In this document: positions 31,123-44,085 of the stretch, piece by piece
Layout: each line of letters opens with the position of its first letter
How positions within the stretch are numbered: position 1 is the stretch's first letter
The notes under the pieces: model-generated
Databases searched by the model: none
Told to the model about the DNA's origin: nothing
What the model saw: the letters and a program-made list of their open reading frames with translations, nothing else
DNA from: Pomphorhynchus laevis
Lineage: Eukaryota; Acanthocephala; Palaeacanthocephala; Echinorhynchida; Pomphorhynchidae
Assembly (NCBI GenBank): GCA_012934845.2
Contig: WNNJ02001666.1
Coordinates: 31,495-95,494, forward strand
DNA: 64,000 bases
Direction of reading: 5' to 3'
Program-made: the position numbers and the translations under genes

Positions 31123-34100
31123 AGTAATCAAATACTATAATCAAATACTATATAGTATTTCATAATTGCTATCATTTAAAAATATACCAATTTGCGCTTT
31201 GGATTCAATACCATTGCAATGAAATATATAACGAATTATGAATGCAACTATTCACGTCAAATGCCTCAGTGTTTATATAGTATTTTAAATTTAGTCGTTA
31301 ATATTCATTTTATTACACAAATTACGTAGGAAGTTTAATTTGGTAAAAGTATGTTGTGAATGATATTTAAATTATAACAATTAATTAATAATTAAATTAG
31401 TTTAATTATTAAATTATTGTTCATTAATTCAATTTGAACTTTTCTACTGTAATTTTGATTATTAATTTAATTATTTAATTTTTAAATTTAAATTATTATT
31501 AATTATAAGTTCAATTTAAAATTATTTACTATATTTTTTAATTATTTATTAAATTAGTTTAATTATCAAATTATTTAATAGTTGATATCATTTAAGTTTT
31601 GAATATTCAGTTTGAATATTTATTCAGTTTTAACTGTGCTATGATGTACTGGGTTTTACAATAAAATTATTTTAAGTCTTTGATGTTATTTTGCAAAATA
31701 CTATTTCATCTTTTAAATTAAAGATCTTTAATACTTTAATCAAATCTTTGAATGTTAATAAACATTTGTAATTATTATTAATTATTAATGATTTGTAAAC
31801 TTTAATTTGATTTAATTAATAATCAATTGTAAATGTAAATATTAAAATTTAATTATCAAATTAAAGATTTGTAATATTTAATTTGATCTGTCAAATATTG
31901 TCAGTACTTCAAATTTTACTAATAATTAAATCTTAACAAAGAAATATGAACTTATTAAACGTCTTCAATCGGTGAACTAAGTGAACCTATTGTTTTATTT
32001 ATTATTCTTTAATTTACTTATTATTTCTAAGCATACAGAGAGATCACGATGCTTCGAAGAAAATTACAAATTTTCGACCAAACAGAATTGCCAGTAGATG
32101 ATTTTTACTTCATATTTTATGTGGAAAGTTTGCTGTAATTTATCATTGATATAATTTAATTGATAATATACTTTATTATTAATTATATTATAATTGATTA
32201 AATTATTATTGTAAATATTTGAGTTAAATATAGTCAATTCTTATAAGTTTTGTGTTTTCCTCTGTATTTTGTTATTGTAAATGATATTAATGATAAGTAA
32301 ATCATAATGATATTATGATTTACTTTTCAAAAGCAGTTTCGCTGAACCAGCTGATAAAATAATTATCTACTATCAAATTTTATAATTTTCACACTTTGAA
32401 CACTTGCATTTGTTTCTTTTCGAAAATGACATTGACAAAATATAATATTTTTTAATAAAATAAGCAAAATAATTGTATTACTATAATTCTCTGATGTATT
32501 TCGTAATGAAATATCATTTAATCAGCCAATCCGAAAGATATTTTATAATTAGCTTTGATAGCCGGCAACATTTTCGAGTCAGCTTTGTGTATCTTCAATA
32601 ATAGCAAAGAGTAATATTATATGGCATTTTACTAAAGGGCTTTAAATAAAGATCCTAAATGTGAAAATGTAAGATCGTTTGGGAATAAAAAACTGGCTTA
32701 TGCTAAGCTGTCTTTGGAACTCGTCACAAAGTAGCGCTGATTAATTGTCCTGGTATATCAAACCACTTTATTTAGAGGATGAAGGCTTACTTTAAAATAT
32801 AATATGTGAGAGCAATTTAGTTTACTAGAACATCAATTAACTCTACAACAAATAAGAACTAGACAAGCAGTATGTTTCCTATTTCGCTAATATAATTCCA
32901 AGTTTCTTCTATTAATTCAGTAAATTATTCGATTGTTTTGTAATTTGTGTAAAATTGATGATCTGATTTTTGATTGATGATCTGATTTGTCATTTACAAC
33001 AGTAGATTTTGAAAATCAGTAGTTGAAAACTAGACTATTAGTGAATTGATAAAAAGTAATAGTTGTTTTGCTAATTTGATTCCGCTGAAATAGATAGCGG
33101 TAAAAGACAACTTAAATATCATCAACATGACAAAATATAATATTTTGTAATAAAATAAGCAAAATAATTGTATTAATATAATTCTTTGATGTATTTCGTA
33201 ATGAAATATCATTTAATCAGCCAATCTTTAAATAAAGATCCTAAATAAAGACAACTTAAATATCATCAACATGTATATTGCAAAAATATTGATGAATTAT
33301 AGCGTTAGATATAACGTTGTTCTTTAACAACGTTATATGCATTTAATGTGGTGCCTTAGATACACATTTAAACAAATCCTTGTGCTGCCTTAGATACACA
33401 TTTTGAAACAGCAAAATCTATAAACAGACAGTCAGAATCGACTGTCTTTTGCAATCTAAAATAATTAAATTGCTGATTTCGCTGCTGACGACAAAACCAC
33501 AACTAAATCACGAAAACTGTGCTACTTTTGTTTCTAATTATAATTAATATAATTAAATTTATAAAATAATTTATTATTAATAATATTATATTTAAATATT
33601 ATTAAAAACTGTGATTTAATTATTACATTTTTGCTAACAGATACATATTTAAAGTACTCACCTAGTACGATCGTACTCATGTTCTTAGTTGACTTTGAAT
33701 GTTTAAAACTGGCAGCGTTAAAAATATAATAATTTATATAATTGATGATTGCTAAACTGTAAAGAGTTGAAATGTTCAAAGACTTGGTCTGTCATATTCA
33801 TAATGATGCCAGCCTAAAGGCCAAGAGGTAAATAAGCTGTAATCTACTAAAAATATATTTTATATTTTAACTTATTGTTTTTTATTAATATGATGTAATA
33901 TATATAATATATATAATTTTCATATACATATTACATGAAACGCATGTATATAACAATTCCTGAGGATATTTTATTTGGATTTTAACGTATAAATATCAAG
34001 CGTTTTTCGTGCTGATCGTCTTATATCTATTGTTGATGACGTAAATATTAAGAAGACATATTCTTTTATAATAATTTATTCTTAAGAAAAAGGGATCTAA

Positions 34101-35520
34101 AAATATATATTAAACATAAATGATGTTTTTAATATATGTCAACTGTAAAATTTGTGGAATTGGAAATTAAAAAGTTAAAAATATAAAAATCCATTATTAT
34201 TCTCTTATTATTAATTAATGACTTTTTTCGATTAAAAATAATTAGTTCTGAAACCGTTCAATAATGGATCATGAATGGAACAAATTAAAGCGTTAATGCC
34301 ATTAATATTAGATTGTTCAATTGTATTAAAGACCTACATTTAATGTAGTTAACAGTATTTTTTATACTTTTAAATTTTTATACTTTTAAATTTTTTATTT
34401 CTTATACTGTGTTTTATACTGATAAATTCCCATATGTATTTTTGGTAATACGATATTTTTAGCTAATTAACATTTTGAGCTAATACTTTGAGTTAATTAC
34501 CAAAAAATTTAAATTTGACAAAAGTCAGTGAATATGTATTTAAAATATAATCAGTATTTATATTAACACGCAGAAAAATATGAAATCCAAATTTGGGTCA
34601 ATTTGGCTTTCCTAATAGCAGAGAAAAATAAAAATATTTTTTTTGTTGATAATAAAACACGGGAGATTTCTTTCTTATAGTTGTTGATTATAAAAGAAAA
34701 ACTCGATTTTTATATTCTAAAATCCTCGGACATTTGGATTTCACGGACATCCGATGTTTAATGTGTCTAAAGCACATAAGTGTCTTGCAGTTAGTGATAT
34801 AAATATCTTGAATGAAAATTTATAAAGTCTAGTTTCTTTATTGCCGTTTTTTTTCATATTGACAACCTCACATTGATAAGATAATTTTTAATATAATTAA
34901 ATATATTTAATATTTTACATATTATCAATAATATCAATATTATAGCATCAATATCGTGATTTTTAATTATATTATTTTAATTATAGCATTATTATAAATC
35001 ATAATAATTCATAAAATATTTAATAATAAAGATGTTAACTACGAATACGTAAATTTCATCTATTAAAGATGTGTTGCTAAATTACGAGTGGAAATAAGAT
35101 GGTTGGTAAACTAAACGATGGGCGTTTGGATGCATAATCACTCGTTATTTCTGTAACAGCAAAAATATTATAAAATAACTGCTTTTTGTGATTATACAGA
35201 TTTCAAGTCTCCACATCAATAAAAATGTTCATTAACTTAACGCATGCTAAACAGCAAATTTTTAGAAACAGTTTAATTAAAAATGTATTTTTTAATTAGA
35301 AAAAGTGTAACATTTTTCACACATTCCGAAATCAGCAATAACTATACAGTTTGTAACACATTTCACTTTTACAAAAGATGTTGTAAAATTGAACACATTA
35401 TGAAGTAATGATACAGTCCAGGAAAGGTAAATGCAATATTTTTTATTATAGTTTTATTATTATTTGTGTCTAAAATGATTTTATTAATACAAAATTGTAA
35501 TTCAAAATTAGAATTTATTA
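31123..35520. other. Long AT-rich non-coding stretch
   Basis: No coding exon is seen. A short direct duplication around AAAATATAATATTTTxTAATAAAATAAGC and ATGTATTTCGTAATGAAATATC occurs at ~32437-32525 and ~33127-33215. A hairpin ATAACGTTGTT/AACAACGTTAT sits at ~33310-33340, and a palindrome AATCATAATGATATTATGATT near 32302. Confidence 0.5.
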
Positions 35521-35524
35521 AATT

Positions 35525-35712
35525 TAATAAAGAGGAGGACTGGCAATTCTCCGCTGTATTCAGCAGTGGGAGGGATCTGGCACTGATGAGTCATTGTGAT
35601 GGCTTAACAGTACTTGCTACTGTTATCGTCGTTCTTCCGCGTCTGGCTAGAAATGATTGCGTACATAATTCACGCGGAATGGTATCACACTCCCTCTTGA
35701 ATATAAATATTT
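35525..35712 (-). repeat. GC-rich island, possible LINE 3' coding remnant
   Basis: This island is far less AT-rich than its surroundings. On the minus strand FKRECDTIPRELCTQSF recalls the C-terminal FKxxLDxIPxE segment of CR1/Jockey-type ORF2 proteins; a similar scrap (RIPWEVVYKFVAAM) lies near 6800-6860 on the minus strand. Both are too short for a firm call. The CTGATGAGTC inside lacks a GAAA partner. Confidence 0.3.
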
Positions 35713-35714
35713 GA

Positions 35715-37740
35715 TTTATTTTATAAGTTTAAAATATTAATTTATTTTGATCATACTATCTAGTGCATATCTTTCACGCAACAACAAGTTGGTAAGAAAC
35801 TTTTTGTTAGAAAGTAAAAAATCTCATTACTGGCTTAACGACACTGGCATATCGTTGATAGCACGACTATATTTATAAATATTACTATATTAATATTAAT
35901 ACACTTTAATACAATATGTATTGTATTATTTGAATGTATTATATTTATTTTTGCATTTATCTATTGCTGTCTACATAAGTGTATTTTTATAGACTTTAAT
36001 AGGGCAAAGGAAATTAAAACCAGTTTGTCAAATATGCAAAAGGTCATTGTATAAAAACATTGCCTTATATTTTTAAACGGTAATTTGCCTGAATATTATG
36101 TAGATATTTTTAATTATAAATTTTATTTATAAAATTTATACTAATTTATAATTAATTATTGATATAATTAATTATAATTAATATTTAATAATTAATTATA
36201 ATTAATCAATTATAATTATAATTAAGGAACATTCGTATTTGAATGTTCCTTAAATATTAAATATTAAATATTTAATATTTAATATTAAATATTAAATATT
36301 AATATTATTTAAACTTAATTAAATATTCGTATTTGTTTAAATCATTTTCTGTATTTTTAGTTGTTTAATAACTTTTTATGATGTATATATTAAATATTAA
36401 GTCTATTTGCTTACATTTATTACGCAAAAGTTATTAAACGAGCTAAAATCATTTTAATTATCATATTTCCTTATTGTTGTTAATTCTTAATATTTCAGAT
36501 TTTATTAGTATTTAATTGAAATTTAAGATATTAAACTCGGAATTTTACAGCAGAATTAATTTATTTTTTTTATTTCGCTAACATCATCAGAAACAAGACT
36601 TACAATTTGTTCATCAAGTACGTTTCTGATGATTCAAATAAATTATGGATTTATTTATTGATTAGATAATAGATTACTTTATAGATTCAGCTCCAAAATT
36701 TAAGAAATTCAAAAAATAGACCTAAACTTTTAAAAATCAGTTGTTTTTAAAAGTTTTAAACGTATTTTTTCATTTTTTATCCTGTATTAGAGTACTGTGT
36801 ATAAATTTACAATTATTATGAAAAACAGCCGAACACTGCTCTTAGCTTTTTGAGTAATCTTATAAGCTATCATTATTACCGATATAGTTATCTATTTTTA
36901 TTGTTAGTCGATTTTATAAAAAGGACAAAAATGTTGCTTTTATGTCCAAATTTCGCAGCTAGAAGGTATATATGATTTTAGACTTAGTACCATTATATGT
37001 TTTTAAAAGCCGCTTTGAATATGTGCCATTTTCTCAAGCATTTTACGTATTTTTCATTTTTTTCGAACGTATCATTAATTAAAAATTATTTATTATATTC
37101 CTTGTTCTTATTATATACTTTCACTAATATTAATTGATATATTAGATGCTAATAATGACGTGCTATATTTGATCTTTTGGTAGTATTTTTAATTTTAACA
37201 TGATTTGCTTAATAGTTTAATTTCACTTTTCGTGTATTCATTGCCCGAATTGTAATATTCTAAGGTTCTGGGTTTTATATTTACTGTACTTTAAAACACG
37301 AACTTTCAAGTAAAATATATAGAATTTACTTCAACTATTGATATAGTCCTTTTCAAGCTTTACGCTTTTAAATAAATCGATTTGAAATTAATTGGATACA
37401 TTTAATTAAAATAAATAAATTTAAAAAAATTTTAAATAAATTTAATTGTCATTAGCAAAACTTCATTTATGCTGTTGATCACAAACAAAGATCATAATAT
37501 TTTTTAATTAATTAAAATAAATTAATTTAAATAAATAAATTAAAAGAATTAAATAAATTGTATTTTCATTAGCAAAATTTTATTTCTGCTGTTGATCACA
37601 AACAAAGATCATAATATTTTTTAATAAATCTTATACTTTGTGCATAAAGTAAATTTTTGATGCATGATGATTAAAGTCGTTACTTAATTAAATAATAGAA
37701 TATTACTTAAAAAATATTAATACACACCGCTTCAATAACT
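35715..37740. other. AT-rich non-coding DNA
   Basis: ATTAAATATT-type palindromic runs at ~36120-36310. A diverged direct repeat (TGCTGTTGATCACAAACAAAG) at ~37470 and ~37580, 110-115 bases apart. No gene is seen. Confidence 0.5.
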
Positions 37741-38315
37741 AAATGTTATTTTTCTGTTTGCTATTTGCTATCTGGTGACGAGATGTCGAACGAAGGATAT
37801 TCTACATAATTCATGTATGAAAAGTTGACAAATACAAGCTCCTCTTTGTCACGGATTATCAGGAATGCTGCTACTACACACTGCAATTACTATCAATAAA
37901 GCGAAACCAATTACAAAAAATCCGTTTATTTTTTCTACGGTCGTTGTAATACGAAACAAATGATTACATCAGTACCAACGTGTGCATCATTCATTTCCTC
38001 TCATTATAGCAACTTATCGGTGCTTAATTACAATTAAATTCACCCCTCAATTACTACATTCCGTTATTCATCGCAATCTGCATACAGCTGTTTTATTATG
38101 ATTAATTATTTTTTGTGTTATATTCGCTTCTTTTACTTCTTTATTATGCTGCAATTATGCAGTCGTCGCTTTTCTCCTATTGCGGTATCGCTTATGTCCG
38201 GGATATAACAATTATCACCATCATCCTCATTAAATTGCGGCTACACACAGTTCATTGAGAAAAGTCTTGTATTTATAAGAATATATATATATATTTATTA
38301 AAAATATAGAAATCA
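37741..38315 (+). promoter_or_regulatory. Non-repetitive GC-richer block ahead of a candidate first exon
   Basis: Sequence complexity rises between 37740 and 38260 and again at 38500-38880, without similarity to repeats here. The block contains ordinary-looking unique words (e.g. CATCAGTACCAACGTGTGC) and a TATATATATAT run at 38282-38294 just before the ATG at 38316. Promoter/5' UTR function is inferred from position only. Confidence 0.25.
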
Positions 38316-38415
38316 ATGGAAGAAACAAATAGTGAAACCAGTATGAAATCAGCGACTGCGTCAGATGGAAGAATCGAAACTAAATTGGCAACAACTGCTG
38401 GTGTTTTGTGCATAA
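38316..38415 (+). CDS. Candidate first coding exon, possibly of the ZFHX gene
   Basis: ATGGAAGAAACAAATAGTGA opens 33 codons (MEETNSETSMKSATASDGRI...) and stops at a GTAAGC donor in phase 1, the phase needed by the ZFHX exon at 54184 (two bases before the first full codon). Composition (Ser/Thr/Glu-rich) suits the N-terminus of a transcription factor. No homology proves the link. Confidence 0.35.
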
Positions 38416-38664
38416 GTAAGCAGGCTCTATCTCTCCTATATAAGCAATGAAACAAAAATTACAATTATCTGTTTATAATTATTTTATCTTTTTTCTCCTT
38501 TATCAGCTTGTAATTTTTACTGCTGTTTCACGGCAGAAACATAAAGTAGTAGCAGTCATTTGCATCAGCCTTCTCCTTTCTTTCTCCATAATTCGTGTCG
38601 TGTAGTGCATGCGTGTGTGTTAACAAGTGTGTTTTTTAGAACATGGTAATGGTGAAAGAATTAT

Positions 38665-38685
38665 AATAATAATAATAATAATTTA
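38665..38685. repeat. (AAT)n microsatellite
   Basis: Seven perfect TAA/ATA triplets. Confidence 0.9.
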
Positions 38686-39274
38686 AGGGCGTCGTCAGCA
38701 GTCTTCTTTATTTCTCTCTGGTTCGACACATCAATTTGTTGTGTATAGAACTTGTTAACTATAAACACACAAATTTGTTGACTTATTTTCTACATCCTCG
38801 TGCTGATTAGTACTGACTTCATTGTCGTCGCCTTGCTCATAATGTTCCTACACTAAAATACCTTTCAAACAGAAGCGACATCAATTAAATGTGTAAGATA
38901 AAATTAATTAATTTGAACTAATTATTTTTAATTTTTTTTATTTTTTAACTTAATTAAAAATAAACTTAAACTCTTCTTGCCTTTACCAATTTTTTCAGGT
39001 ATTTTATTTTAACTTTATTAAAATATTAATACTTAATATTTCAATCTAATTTGTATTTAACTTGATATTTTAAATAATATAGCAATTTTCAAAACGTAAC
39101 CTGCAAATTAAATTATTAATTTAATAAAACTTAAATTATTTTCATTTAGTAACGAGAAGACAAACTTTTTTCTTAAAGATTAAATAGTTTGTGCACTTTA
39201 TGAACACGATTGGCGAGTCGGACTGCAATTATTTTTAAATAATCAAGATTTGATTTCGTGTCAAAATGAACTTT

Positions 39275-39450
39275 TTTCAGATTGATGGACACGAGTAATT
39301 TATTGTAGAAAAAAGTGCTAGCTTTCGACGAGTGTCCATATCAAGCATAAGGACGCGATCGTCGAAGGACAATAAGAACGCTATCTTCCAAAGCTAGCAT
39401 TTTTTACAATAAATTACTCGTGTCTATAATGTCCATCAACCCCAAGAAAA
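39275..39450. repeat. ~175-base foldback element
   Basis: The outer arms 39278-39322 and 39399-39448 are reverse complements (GACACGAGTAATTTATTGTA and AATAAATTACTCGTGTC; GCTAGCTTT with AAAGCTAGC). The loop has a second nested pair TCGACGA/TCGTCGA with GTGTCC/GGAC. A GTCGAAAGC word on the minus strand is not accompanied by a CUGANGA strand. It is probably a MITE-like or snapback insertion. Confidence 0.75.
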
Positions 39451-40315
39451 TTATAATTAATTGTAAAATAAATTATAATTTCAAAATTACAGCTAATTAC
39501 TAGAATCATTTTAAAATATTTAAAATTTATTTAAAAAATCTTTTGGCTTTAGAGAAATTTTAATTATTAATATTTCACTACTCATAGCCATTCTGAAAAT
39601 GATTTAGTAAATTATTTATTAAAGTATTGACTATCAAAATATCTCGTTATCTATTCATTTAATAATCTTATTAAATACTTGACGCATTGTCCATTAATGT
39701 TTGAGAATAAAGAACACAATTTCACAATTTCTTTGTTATTTCTAATTTTAAATTAACTAATTCTTATTGTTCATATTTGTGTTACTAGATTTTACTTTTA
39801 GATTTCTTCTAGCTTTGTTATTCTCAAAGAACATTATCTTATTCTAAAATTGTAACATATAAGCAATATTTCTTCGGAACTTATAAGAATTCATGAATTA
39901 AAATAAATTAATCAATTTTTTCGGGTACTCATGTTAACTTTATATTTAAATTGATACTTAATATTTTAATCTAATTTACATTTAACTTAGCAATTTATTT
40001 TATAAATTGTATATATTTATTTTATAAATTATACGGGTTTACGACTTATCGAGCTAATTTTAATCAAACTAATTTCAACTGAAAATAGTATGCTTTTATA
40101 TTTTTATCTTTTAATTTTATAAAAATATCTATTCGCTTTTAAATGCTTACGTTAATCTTAATCTACATATATGCATCATTAACACTATTGGCGTATATCT
40201 TGGATTGATTACATCACGGCAAGATGGACTGCCGGATCTGATTGAATATATTCAAGCATACCCTTAGGAATGTTCGTTTTTATGCATATAAAGAGAATTG
40301 GATGATATGTCAATT

Positions 40316-41920
40316 ACATTGTGGTTGTTATAAGCATTTTTACTGTACAATATTACTGCATACAAAAATTGAAAAATTGTTAATAGTTGATTTTAATGTA
40401 TAAATTGATATTTTATCCTTCACTTTGACATATCACTCTGTATAATAGATTAATCTTAATTAATCTAGCATTTTTATTAATTCTATTTGATATCCTTTTT
40501 TGAATAGAACATTAAATTCTTTTAGTACACTATATCCTTCTTCACGAAAAATTATTCAAAATTTTTAAAGATGTTGCTATCATCATGACAAATATAGTAT
40601 AAGTAATAGTAATGTACACATTCACACACCTTTGGTAAATATGCATGTGTATGATACTGTTCAATATCAAGTATAATTCGTTTGTTCATATATATATGTT
40701 TTAATCATTCATTGACATTATAGATTTAAATTAATTCGTTTCTTAAAAATTAGTAGAATTTTTGATTGCTGGCTGCTATCATCAGTTTACATTACTATAC
40801 ATTACTACCAACGTCGTACCAACGACGTTGGTAGTTTTTCTTTGTTGTTCATTATGTTTTAGTTACGTTTATTCTTTAAATATATTTTAAATCATGCTTA
40901 TACAATGAGTATTGTTTTATTTCTTTAATTTTCTTTAATTTCATGTTTTAATGAAATTAAATTTACATTGTGGTTGTTATAAGCATTTTTACTGTACAAT
41001 ATTACTGCATACAAAAATGCGTTGTTCATATTTGCTTTTCTCAAAAACGTTTATTAATAAATTGCTATTTACGTTGTGTGACTATCTATCTTCGTGGTAA
41101 TGGAGAATGAATATTATTGTATCCACATTGTATTTGATCGGATAAAATCATTTTTCTGTATTCATTAATTTATTTAATTTTAACAAAACATGATTAAGAA
41201 AATCAGGCTTCTTAGATAGAACCATCGTTTTCAATATGCCTTCATTAACCTGGTTAATTAATTGAAAAAATAAAAACTAATAATTAATTGATTATTAATC
41301 AATAATTATGCTTGGGTTTACCAACGCTAGATGCTATACATTATGTTACCTATATATTATATAAGTAATATTTATGCACATCTTCGCACAGCTTTGATTA
41401 TATGCGTTTGTGTGCATATTCAAGTTACTGCTAAATATTAAGTTATAGATCGGTTGTTCATCCATATGTTTTAATCATTCATTGACATTATAGATCTAAA
41501 TCAATTAGTTTCTTAAAAATTAGTAGAATGTTTGATTACTGGCTGCTACAATCAGGACGAAAAGTTTTAAAATAATAAACCAATGTTTTTAGAAAATTGT
41601 TACATTACTATACATTACCACCAACGTCGTACGAACACGTTATATTTAATTATATATTATATATTTAGCTATATTTTTCGTTGTTGCAAATTTTGTTTTA
41701 GTTACGTTTATTCTTTATAAATAATTATTTTTAAATCATTCTTATATATTGAGTATTATTTTATTTCTTTAATTTTCTTTATTTCATGTTTTAATAAGAG
41801 GCACTTCTAGCTGTTTAAAGTTATGAGCAATGTGTTTAATTGTATTTTTTTGTCCTGATGATGCTAGCAATCAGTTATTGAAAATTCTATTAATTTTTAA
41901 GAAACAAATTTATTTAACTC
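40316..41920. repeat. Diverged direct repeats, ~760-base period
   Basis: Blocks at ~40690-40950 and ~41460-41800 share TTCATTGACATTATAGAT, TTCTTAAAAATTAGTAGAAT, ACATTACTATACATTAC and TTTTAGTTACGTTTATTC. A 54-base word starting ACATTGTGGTTGTTATAAGC occurs at 40316 and 40964. Inside each block the minus strand has CTGATGATAGCAGCCAGCAA (40768-40793) or its decayed form, and 41852-41918 has the motif on the plus strand (CTGATGATGCTAGCAATCAG...GAAA), i.e. ordinary-order hammerhead half-motifs. Confidence 0.6.
40804..40835. repeat. Perfect 32-base hairpin
   Basis: 14-base arms ACTACCAACGTCGT and ACGACGTTGGTAGT around ACCA. The second copy of the surrounding repeat (41615-41640) keeps only one arm. 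Confidence 0.8.
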
Positions 41921-43504
41921 TATTCTTTTTAATCAATGCAGAATATTAACTTGAACAAACCGCAAATTACAACGACGAATTAAATATTAATATAATATGA
42001 AAATTAATATTTAAAATTAATAATTTCATATGAATTACAAAGCAAACTAAGCGATTACAATCCAGGATCAAAACGTCTAAGTGTATATGTGAAAATTATA
42101 TAAAAACTTGTATATAATAATATAATTATTATATTTAATATTACAATTATAATATATTAAAACACAATATGTACTTATAATTATTGTTTTGAGTATATAT
42201 TAAAATTAAATCCACGCTGTAAATTACAATTCATCAGATGAGTCATCATTATTCATCATTATTATCCCGAATATCTGACGATGGTTGCTCATACTTTGTT
42301 GACTGATCAATGCGCTGTGAAATGCAGTCAATATGTGACATTTTCCTCGTTATCCAAATTTAATAAATTTGTACAATATTTAAAAATATAATTTAAGAAT
42401 AAAAGTTATATTACTATCTATTTGCGGCTTATCATACACAGGCACATTGATTAAATCTGCTAATCTTTAAAGACATCATAATATTGTAAGTATAGGTTGG
42501 GGCTGTGTTTACTTACTTTAGGTGTGTCCTGTATACAATCACAACAAAAACATTACGTATGATTTGAGTTTATTGAATGACTGAGCCCACACGAAAAACA
42601 AGTAAAAAAGTAGTCATTCTTAGCTTTAATCGACATTTTTTAATTTGAATGAATCCGTTATAAAAAATAAACAAACAAGATACTTCCTCGTGATGCAATT
42701 CTTCAGGATGTTGAAATAAGTTAAAATGTATAAATATTGTCGAAAATTTTCTGTTTCTGTTGATTTTTAAAATACGGCAATGCGAGCCCATTGATTGAAA
42801 ACGAACTCACGCAAATCCCCGCAGGACTTCAAGTATTGTTCATGCATAGCTTGTGAAACATCGTTTTGAGTGCAAACTAGGAGGTAAATGCGGCTCTAAT
42901 TGATTTTTATTCTCATTCGTTGTTGATAAACTGTATTTAGATTATCAGCTCCTTCCGTTTAATATATCACTCCGATATTATTATCAGCAAACATCAGTTA
43001 GACATAGTGTTTAGGGTAAAAAATCGTTTCTAGACATCATTTTCCTTAATCTACTACTTTTTGGGTCCCCCTTCCAAAAATGCCTATAACTACAAAAATT
43101 AAGTCTTTCGTATTTTGCGCACTGTGAGTTGTTGGAAATATTTATGGAACTTTGTTACGATTGTTTTTTCTTCCAAATCACATTGACGTCTTAATACACC
43201 CCAGTAATAATTAAAGAAACTATTTTCGCAAATCCTTCTTAAAGATGTCCCTACTTAATAATCTAACTTTATCTGACTATTCAGCAGAGTAAGTAATAAA
43301 CTTACTAAGTAATAAACCTAAGTACCGAATTTTCTTTCCTTCTGTAAAATTAAGCTTTTCCAGGGGCAGCTTATTTCCTTTTAGCATCGAAGCTTTCACT
43401 GATTTCATATGCGTAATTAAATTGAGAGAGAGCACTCTAATGTCAAAATCGATCAATTTTATATGGGTGGCATGCAAATAGCTGATTATATCATATATCT
43501 CCTC

Positions 43505-43583
43505 TAATTAGTACGAGATATATAAGTGCGCATTGGAAATAGTATCAGTAGCGCCGTCGTTCTCCAGCAATCAACAATAATTT
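43505..43583 (+). promoter_or_regulatory. Candidate TATA promoter
   Basis: GATATATAAGTGCGC at ~43516 has a good TATA box, followed about 30 bases on by a GC-richer AGTAGCGCCGTCGTTCTCC where transcription could start, then the ATG at 43584. Spacing is right for a core promoter; no experimental support. Confidence 0.35.
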
Positions 43584-43776
43584 ATGTTGTTAAGAACTGT
43601 TTGTCCTAATCAACTTGGTAATTTCATTCTTGCTTGCAGTTTGTATTTAATATATCTGGAAAGATCTACACCAACTTGTCGTCGTTATATCCCAAAGTTT
43701 AAAACAAACTTTAATTTCAAGTCCTATACTGTTGGTGGATTCGAGTACACTACGGTGATGAATAATAACACATCAG
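43584..43776 (+). CDS. Candidate first coding exon of 64 codons
   Basis: Opens MLLRTVCPNQLGNFILACSL and ends NNNTSG at a GTTAGT donor, phase 1. The first ~25 residues are fairly hydrophobic (LGNFILACSLYLIYL) and could be a signal anchor. An internal acceptor (CTTGCTTGCAG, 43639) offers a shorter exon from 43640. Phase 1 fits both the ENPP-like exon at 46831 and the ZFHX exon at 54184. No family is recognised. Confidence 0.35.
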
Positions 43777-43885
43777 GTTAGTCTTTATCGAAAATGAAAA
43801 TCATTTAATGCATTAACAAATTGAAGACAGTTAAATATATAAATAAAGTATATATATACTATATATTACTAATTAATACCAAAAA

Positions 43886-44085
43886 ATTATTCGAGCTGGA
43901 ACAAAAAAAGACGAAATTATTTTTTGATAATTCCCTAACTTCTGTAAGCATCTTCAGAAAATTACCATAATTAATTTTATGAAGATGCTGACAGAGGTTA
44001 TCGAACGATCAAATACAATTTTCCTCCTTTATTTGATCCAGCTCTTATAATTCTTTATCAATAATGGATCAGTATCAACTATCTA
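43886..44085. mobile_element. MITE-like inverted repeat (family R2)
   Basis: Left arm 43886-43957 (GAGCTGGA, GACGAAATTA, CATCTTCAG) and right arm 43981-44052 (GAAGATGC, TTTGATCCAGCTC) are diverged reverse complements. Related single arms occur at ~2452-2525 (plus) and ~62340-62415 (minus). The 62.4 kb arm still has CTGAAGA-T-GCTAA...TTAGC-GAAA, an ordinary-order hammerhead half-motif with intact stem II, so the family descends from a ribozyme-bearing element. Confidence 0.55.

Noticed and set aside
35580-35605. CACTGATGAGTCATTGTG as a hammerhead core
   Set aside because: No GAAA strand within reach; the region looks like a LINE coding remnant.
39275-39450. A permuted hammerhead in the 39.3 kb foldback
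   Set aside because: GTCGAAAGC is present on the minus strand but there is no CUGANGA strand.
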